From Actinomycetota bacterium (GTDB taxonomy: Bacteria; Actinomycetota; Thermoleophilia; Gaiellales; Gaiellaceae), in assembly GCA_019236545.1 (NCBI GenBank), contig JAFAIV010000241.1, positions 1 to 9,348 of the forward strand: a stretch of DNA of 9,348 nucleotides. The letters run 5' to 3'. Numbering within the stretch: the first letter of the stretch is position 1; each line of letters opens with the position of its first letter. Under the pieces are notes generated by a model. That model made no database searches and had not been told where the DNA came from. It was given only the letters and a program-made list of their open reading frames with translations. Positions 6,585 through 9,348 of the stretch are shown here, piece by piece. A program made the position numbers and the translations under genes.

Positions 6585-6600
6585 CTGCCCCTTCGGGCAG
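6585..6600 (-). other. Hairpin directly after the 82-residue hypothetical gene
   Basis: CTGCCC and GGGCAG form a perfect six-base-pair stem with a GAAG loop, one base after the stop codon of the upstream gene. The position suggests a 3' stabilising or attenuating stem between the regulatory and structural halves of the operon. It lacks the T-tract of an intrinsic terminator. Confidence 0.45.
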
Positions 6601-6601
6601 G

Positions 6602-6850
6602 TCACAGCCGGCCGAGCGCGTCGCGGTACACGGCCTCGGCCGAGCCCGGGTCCTCGCGCATCTTCGAGACGGCGTCGTCCACGAGCGCCTGCGCGCCGTC
6701 GGTGCGCGCGGCTGCCCGGAGCCGGCGCGCGTACTCCTCCCACTCCGTCTCCTCCGAGCCGAGCCTCGGCGCGCCCCGGTCGAGCTCCCGCGGCGGGCCG
6801 TCGTCCGGCCGCCTCGCGGGCGCGGGCTCCTCGCGCGCGTGCTCGCTCAC
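6602..6850 (-). CDS. Unrecognised 82-residue charged protein coupled to DUF4157 gene
   Basis: I do not recognise this protein. The first 40 residues are hydrophilic, rich in Arg, Pro, Glu and Asp, and probably disordered. Residues 36-82 look helical: ETEWEEYARRLRAAARTDGA, then ALVDDAVSKMREDPGSAEAV and YRDALGRL. There is no signal peptide, membrane segment or cysteine. The GTG start overlaps the stop of the small DUF4157 gene by four bases (GTGA), the same coupling seen at five other junctions in the operon. That is the main reason to accept it. The frame is open far upstream, but that part is the antisense-free shadow of the ATPase. The gene is followed by a hairpin and the sheath leader. Possible roles are an adaptor, a chaperone or a partner of the DUF4157 protein; nothing in the sequence decides between them. 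Confidence 0.7.
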   Translation of the reverse strand: MSEHAREEPAPARRPDDGPPRELDRGAPRLGSEETEWEEYARRLRAAARTDGAQALVDDAVSKMREDPGSAEAVYRDALGRL

Positions 6851-7095
6851 GCGCCGGACGGCTTCACGCGCCCGGTGCTCTGCTGCACGACGTGCCACGC
6901 CTCGTGCGGCAGGTGCTGCTCCTGCCCCGGGCCGAGGTGGATGTCGCTGCCGCCCGTGAACGCGGCGGCCCCGAGCTGGCGAGGAGCCGCGCTGTTCTGG
7001 TGGACTCGCACGTCGCTCATCGACATCCCGGACAGGCTCTCGATCGCGTCCCGCTGCGGGACGGCCTTGCCGGGATCCTCGGGAACGCGTCCCAT
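6847..7095 (-). CDS. Minimal stand-alone DUF4157 protein with HEAWH motif
   Basis: An 82-residue protein that is almost entirely a DUF4157 domain. SMSDVRVHQNSAAPRQLGA (25-43) is followed by AAAFTGGSDIHLGPGQEQHL (43-62) and PHEAWHVVQQSTGRVKP (63-79). The HEAWH at 64-68 fits the HExxH zinc-peptidase pattern. Only 14 residues follow it, so no distant third ligand is available within this chain. DUF4157 proteins of the 'DIHLGPGQEQHLPHEAWHVVQQ' type are often the N-terminal part of larger eCIS-linked, toxin-like proteins; here the domain stands alone. ATG 7095 has GAGGAG five bases upstream, and the gene lies 15 bases after the ATPase. It is distinct from the 404-residue DUF4157 protein, which has a different motif (HELVH) and a different neighbourhood. 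Confidence 0.88.
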   Translation of the reverse strand: MGRVPEDPGKAVPQRDAIESLSGMSMSDVRVHQNSAAPRQLGAAAFTGGSDIHLGPGQEQHLPHEAWHVVQQSTGRVKPSGA

Positions 7096-7100
7096 CTCGT

Positions 7101-7106
7101 CTCCTC
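7101..7106 (-). promoter_or_regulatory. Ribosome binding site for small DUF4157 gene
   Basis: GAGGAG lies five bases before ATG 7095 in the 15-base gap after the ATPase. It supports independent initiation at this start. Confidence 0.7.
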
Positions 7107-7110
7107 TCGC

Positions 7111-8847
7111 TCAGACCAGCGCGTGGTAGGGGCCGAACTCGTGCTCGCTGACGATCCGGCCGAGCTTGCGGTACTCGCGGCGGACCGCGTGGATCGCGTC
7201 GCGCATCTCGATCGCGCTGCCGCGCGCCGAGGCGAGCGAGGCCGCGAGGAGCGCGCAGTTGCGGATGTTGCCGCCGCTCAGCTCGAACGCGGTCGCGCAG
7301 AAGTCGAGGTCGAGGTCGTCGCCGCGCGGCGCGACCTGGCCGAGGCAGCGGTCCCAGATCTGGCGGCGCGACTCCTCGTCGGGCTTCGGGAAGTCGACGA
7401 CCGAGTCGAGGCGCCGTGCGAACGCCTCGTCGAGGTTCGCCTTGAGATTGCTCGCGAGAACGGCGACGCCGTCGTAGCCCTCCATGCGCTGCAGGAGGTA
7501 GGCAACCTCCACGTTCGCGTAGCGGTCGCGCGCGTCCGAGATCTCGCTGCGTTTGCCGAAGAGTGCGTCCGCCTCGTCGAAGAAGAGGACGCCGTTGACC
7601 GCTTCGGCCTCGGCGAAGACGCGGTCGAGGTTCTTCTCGGTCTCGCCGATGTACTTGCTGACGACGCCCGCGAGGTCGACGGCGTACAGGTCGAGCCCGA
7701 GGGCGCCGGCGACGACCTCCGCCGCGAGCGTCTTGCCGGTGCCGGACTCGCCGGCGAAGAGCGCCTTCGTGCCGCGGCCCTCCGAGCCGGTGTGGCGGAT
7801 GCCCCACTCGTCGAGGACGCGGTCGCGCTGACGGACGAGCTCGACGAGCTCGACGAGCGCGCCGAGCGGCTCCGCCGGGAGGACGAGGTCGTCCCAGGTG
7901 GCGCGCGGCTCGATCCGGCGCGCGAGCTTGTCGAGGCCCGCGCCGTTGAGCGAGCGGGCGCCGGCACGGACGTCGGTCACGTCGACGGGGCGTCCCTCGA
8001 CCCGGGCGCGCAGCCGCGCCGCGGCGCCGGCACGCTCGATCCCGTCCGGAGCGAGGCGGAAGACGGCTGCCGCGTCGGCGGCGTCCGCGCCGTCGAGCGC
8101 GTCGCGCCAGAGCCGCGCGCGGGCGCTCGCGGTCGCACGGGGGAGCTCGACGAGGTACGGCGCGTCGTTCGACCAGGTGGAGTCCCACGCCGCCGCGCCG
8201 TGGAGGACGACCGGCCTGGGCAGCCGCGCGAAGCGGCGGACCAGCGGCGCCTCGAGCGCCTCGGCCGGGCCCGCGACGACGCCTGCGCCGCGGAGACGGG
8301 CCTCGCGGTCGGCGAGCGCCGCGAGCGCGGACGGATCGTTGTCGCGCGACACGCGGTCGAGGTCGATCACCAGCGGCTCGACACCGGCGAGCCGTAGCGC
8401 CGCCGCTGCGACGGCGCGCGCCTCGGAGCCGCCGCGGTCGCGGAGATGGCAGAGGGCTGCGCCGGCCTGGATCGCGGCCGCGAGGGGCGCCGGGTCGACG
8501 AGCCGCGGCGCCTCCGGCTCCCGCAAGAAAGGAGCGAGCGCGGGGTCGGGCGCGTCGTGCCCGAGCAGGAACATGACCACGCGGTCCGGCGCCCGCAGCG
8601 GGCGCGCGAGGAACGGCGGCCGGGCGTCGTCGATCAGGAGCAGCCCGCCGTCCACGAGCGGCGACCCCCACCAGAGCCGCTCGCGCACGCGCGGATCGCG
8701 CGGGTCGGCGCCGGCGCTCGCGATCGCGGCGGCGACCGTCGCGCGCTCCGCGCCCTCCACATCCGGCGCGACGACGGCCCGGAGCAGGGCGACGTCGAGA
8801 TCCTCGAGCGCGTAGACGGTCTGCAGCCGCTCCCAGCGGCCGTTCAC
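7111..8847 (-). CDS. eCIS AAA+ ATPase (Afp15/Pvc15-like)
   Basis: A 578-residue AAA+ ATPase of the type that accompanies eCIS particles; Afp15/Pvc15 are proposed to act in assembly or disassembly. The C-terminal AAA module is intact: Walker A GESGTGKT (366-373), a pore-loop-like KYIGETEKN (398-406), Walker B VLFFDEAD (420-427), sensor 1 N467, arginine-finger region FARRLD (476-481) and sensor 2 region SGGNIRN (524-530). Residues 130-250 look like a degenerate AAA domain with GGSEAR in place of a P-loop. Residues 1-90 form an N-terminal helical domain. I place the start at GTG 8847, which makes a GTGA overlap with the DUF4255 stop. An in-frame GTG at 8856 would add three residues but spoil that coupling. 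No membrane segment is seen. Confidence 0.94.
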   Translation of the reverse strand: MNGRWERLQTVYALEDLDVALLRAVVAPDVEGAERATVAAAIASAGADPRDPRVRERLWWGSPLVDGGLLLIDDARPPFLARPLRAPDRVVMFLLGHDAPDPALAPFLREPEAPRLVDPAPLAAAIQAGAALCHLRDRGGSEARAVAAAALRLAGVEPLVIDLDRVSRDNDPSALAALADREARLRGAGVVAGPAEALEAPLVRRFARLPRPVVLHGAAAWDSTWSNDAPYLVELPRATASARARLWRDALDGADAADAAAVFRLAPDGIERAGAAARLRARVEGRPVDVTDVRAGARSLNGAGLDKLARRIEPRATWDDLVLPAEPLGALVELVELVRQRDRVLDEWGIRHTGSEGRGTKALFAGESGTGKTLAAEVVAGALGLDLYAVDLAGVVSKYIGETEKNLDRVFAEAEAVNGVLFFDEADALFGKRSEISDARDRYANVEVAYLLQRMEGYDGVAVLASNLKANLDEAFARRLDSVVDFPKPDEESRRQIWDRCLGQVAPRGDDLDLDFCATAFELSGGNIRNCALLAASLASARGSAIEMRDAIHAVRREYRKLGRIVSEHEFGPYHALV

Positions 8848-9348
8848 GCGCGCCACCAGCGCCGCCTCCGCACCACCTCGAACGTGGGCTCCGGCTCCGG
8901 CTCGGGGGCAGGCGCGGCCGCGACCTCCGGCTCCGACGCGACCGGCTGGGCCCCCGCGGGCACGGGCGGCGCAGGCGGCGGCACGAACGGCTTCCGCCGC
9001 GTCCGCACGCGCAGCTCGAGCGGCTCGAGCACCGGCGGCCCCGCGTCGTGGACGCGCTGCGCGTCGAAGGGCGTGTCCACGACGAGGTCGAGCGCCGCGC
9101 GCATCTCCCCGCCGAGCGCGCTCCAGACGTCCGCCAGGGCGCGCTCCTTCCGCGGCGGGTGCGCGACGTGGACGAAGACGTGCTGCGGCTGGTCGGCGAG
9201 CGACGGCGCGAGCACCTCCTGGTCGAGCACCTCGGCCCGAAGGAAGCAGGCGAGGAGCGACGAGAGGAGCCGGTGCTCGTCCTCGGGCCGCTGCGTCCAG
9301 ACGCTGACGAGGTACGAGAGCTTGTACCGGCGCGCGGGAGGCCGCCGG
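8844..9348 (-). CDS. DUF4255/Pvc16_N tail-terminator protein (5' end beyond window)
   Basis: The C-terminal 167 residues of a DUF4255 (Pvc16_N) protein; the start lies to the right of the window. The visible part opens with RRYKLSYLVSVWTQRPEDEH and RLLSSLLACFLR, the family's signature block. PQHVFVHVAHPP, then WSALGGEMRAALDLVVDTPF and PPVLEPLELRVRTRR follow. The tail is a Pro/Ala/Glu-rich linker with an EPEPEPTFEV run and ends in RRRWWRA. Family members such as Afp16/Pvc16 cap the distal end of tube and sheath and stop elongation, so the likely role is tail terminator. The stop overlaps the ATPase GTG by four bases. GTG 9230 could be taken as a start, but it falls inside the conserved domain and cannot be real. 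Confidence 0.9.
   Translation of the reverse strand, partial: RRPPARRYKLSYLVSVWTQRPEDEHRLLSSLLACFLRAEVLDQEVLAPSLADQPQHVFVHVAHPPRKERALADVWSALGGEMRAALDLVVDTPFDAQRVHDAGPPVLEPLELRVRTRRKPFVPPPAPPVPAGAQPVASEPEVAAAPAPEPEPEPTFEVVRRRRWWRA

Larger units (their letters stand above)
6493..6601 (-). other. Intergenic leader before the sheath gene
   Basis: A 109-base gap, the only one above 25 bases in the window. Read on the minus strand it holds two GC-rich hairpins, a self-complementary CG-alternating stretch at 6530-6543 and the sheath ribosome binding site. I see no convincing -35/-10 pair and no T-run after either hairpin. Promoter or terminator function is therefore unproven. Its position before the most abundant structural genes makes a role in differential expression plausible (inference). 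Confidence 0.5.

Noticed and set aside
6541..6600. Intrinsic terminator before the sheath gene
   Set aside because: Both hairpins lack a following T-run, and the sheath would need its own promoter, for which I see no convincing boxes. Kept only as hairpins of unknown role.
6847..6850. Programmed frameshift or sequencing frameshift joining the small DUF4157 protein and the 82-residue protein
   Set aside because: No slippery heptamer is seen, and the GTGA arrangement is identical to five ordinary gene junctions in the same operon.
6892..8397. Long plus-strand open frame (501 codons) opposite the ATPase
   Set aside because: Low-complexity Arg/Ala/Asp/Val protein with no motifs, lying over a well-supported AAA+ gene.
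6602..8671. 689-codon minus-strand frame overlapping the ATPase in another phase
   Set aside because: Everything upstream of 6850 is an Arg/Pro-rich shadow of the ATPase and DUF4157 genes. Only the last 82 codons look real and are annotated separately.
1..9348. tRNA, rRNA, CRISPR array, insertion sequence or replication origin
   Set aside because: I found no cloverleaf-like segment, regular repeat array, transposase motif or AT-rich origin. The window is almost fully coding.

Overview
The window is very GC-rich, and every gene I can support lies on the minus strand. It holds one tightly packed, unidirectional gene run, read from right to left and open at both window edges. The run is the core of an extracellular contractile injection system (eCIS), a phage-tail-like particle of the Afp/PVC/actinobacterial CIS kind. 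The very high GC, frequent GTG starts, near-absence of TTA codons and gene content suggest a high-GC actinobacterium-like host (Streptomyces-type or Thermoleophilia-type). No taxonomic marker is present, so this is inference.

Layout in transcription order. The 9348-8844 end carries the 3' part of a DUF4255/Pvc16_N tail-terminator protein. It is followed by the eCIS AAA+ ATPase (8847-7111), a stand-alone 82-residue DUF4157 protein with an HEAWH motif (7095-6847), and an unrecognised 82-residue charged protein (6850-6602). A 109-bp gap with two GC-rich hairpins (6601-6493) is the only sizeable non-coding stretch. Then come the single sheath gene (6492-4972), the main tail tube (4948-4496), a 148-residue small assembly protein with one CPHC knuckle (4499-4053) and a 50-residue DUF6760 protein (4056-3904). 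These are followed by a 404-residue proline-rich DUF4157 protein with HELVH (3894-2680), a second tail-tube protein (2683-2225), a tube-cap/LysM protein of the Afp7 type (2224-1508) and a VgrG/Afp8-like spike (1511 to beyond position 1).

How the genes work together (known for the families, inferred here): the two tube proteins form the inner tube, with the second probably at the baseplate junction. The sheath surrounds the tube. The LysM protein joins tube to hub, and the VgrG-like trimer is the hub and spike. The DUF4255 protein caps the distal end, and the AAA+ ATPase is the assembly or recycling factor that accompanies nearly all eCIS. The gp25/gpJ-type baseplate plates and tape measure are not in the window and would be expected to the left of position 1.

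Six gene junctions are 4-base GTGA/ATGA overlaps and one is TAG|ATG with no gap. This pattern fixed several starts and exposed three genes hidden in the raw reading frames (50, 82 and 148 residues). The most unusual sequence signal is a pair of identical 20-base AT-rich palindromic repeats exactly 120 bases apart inside the large DUF4157 gene. They encode the same ASNSLL peptide twice, with rare TTA codons.

The system class is known. The less described parts are the repeat pair, the minimal DUF4157 protein with its coupled unknown partner, and the degenerate first AAA domain of the ATPase.
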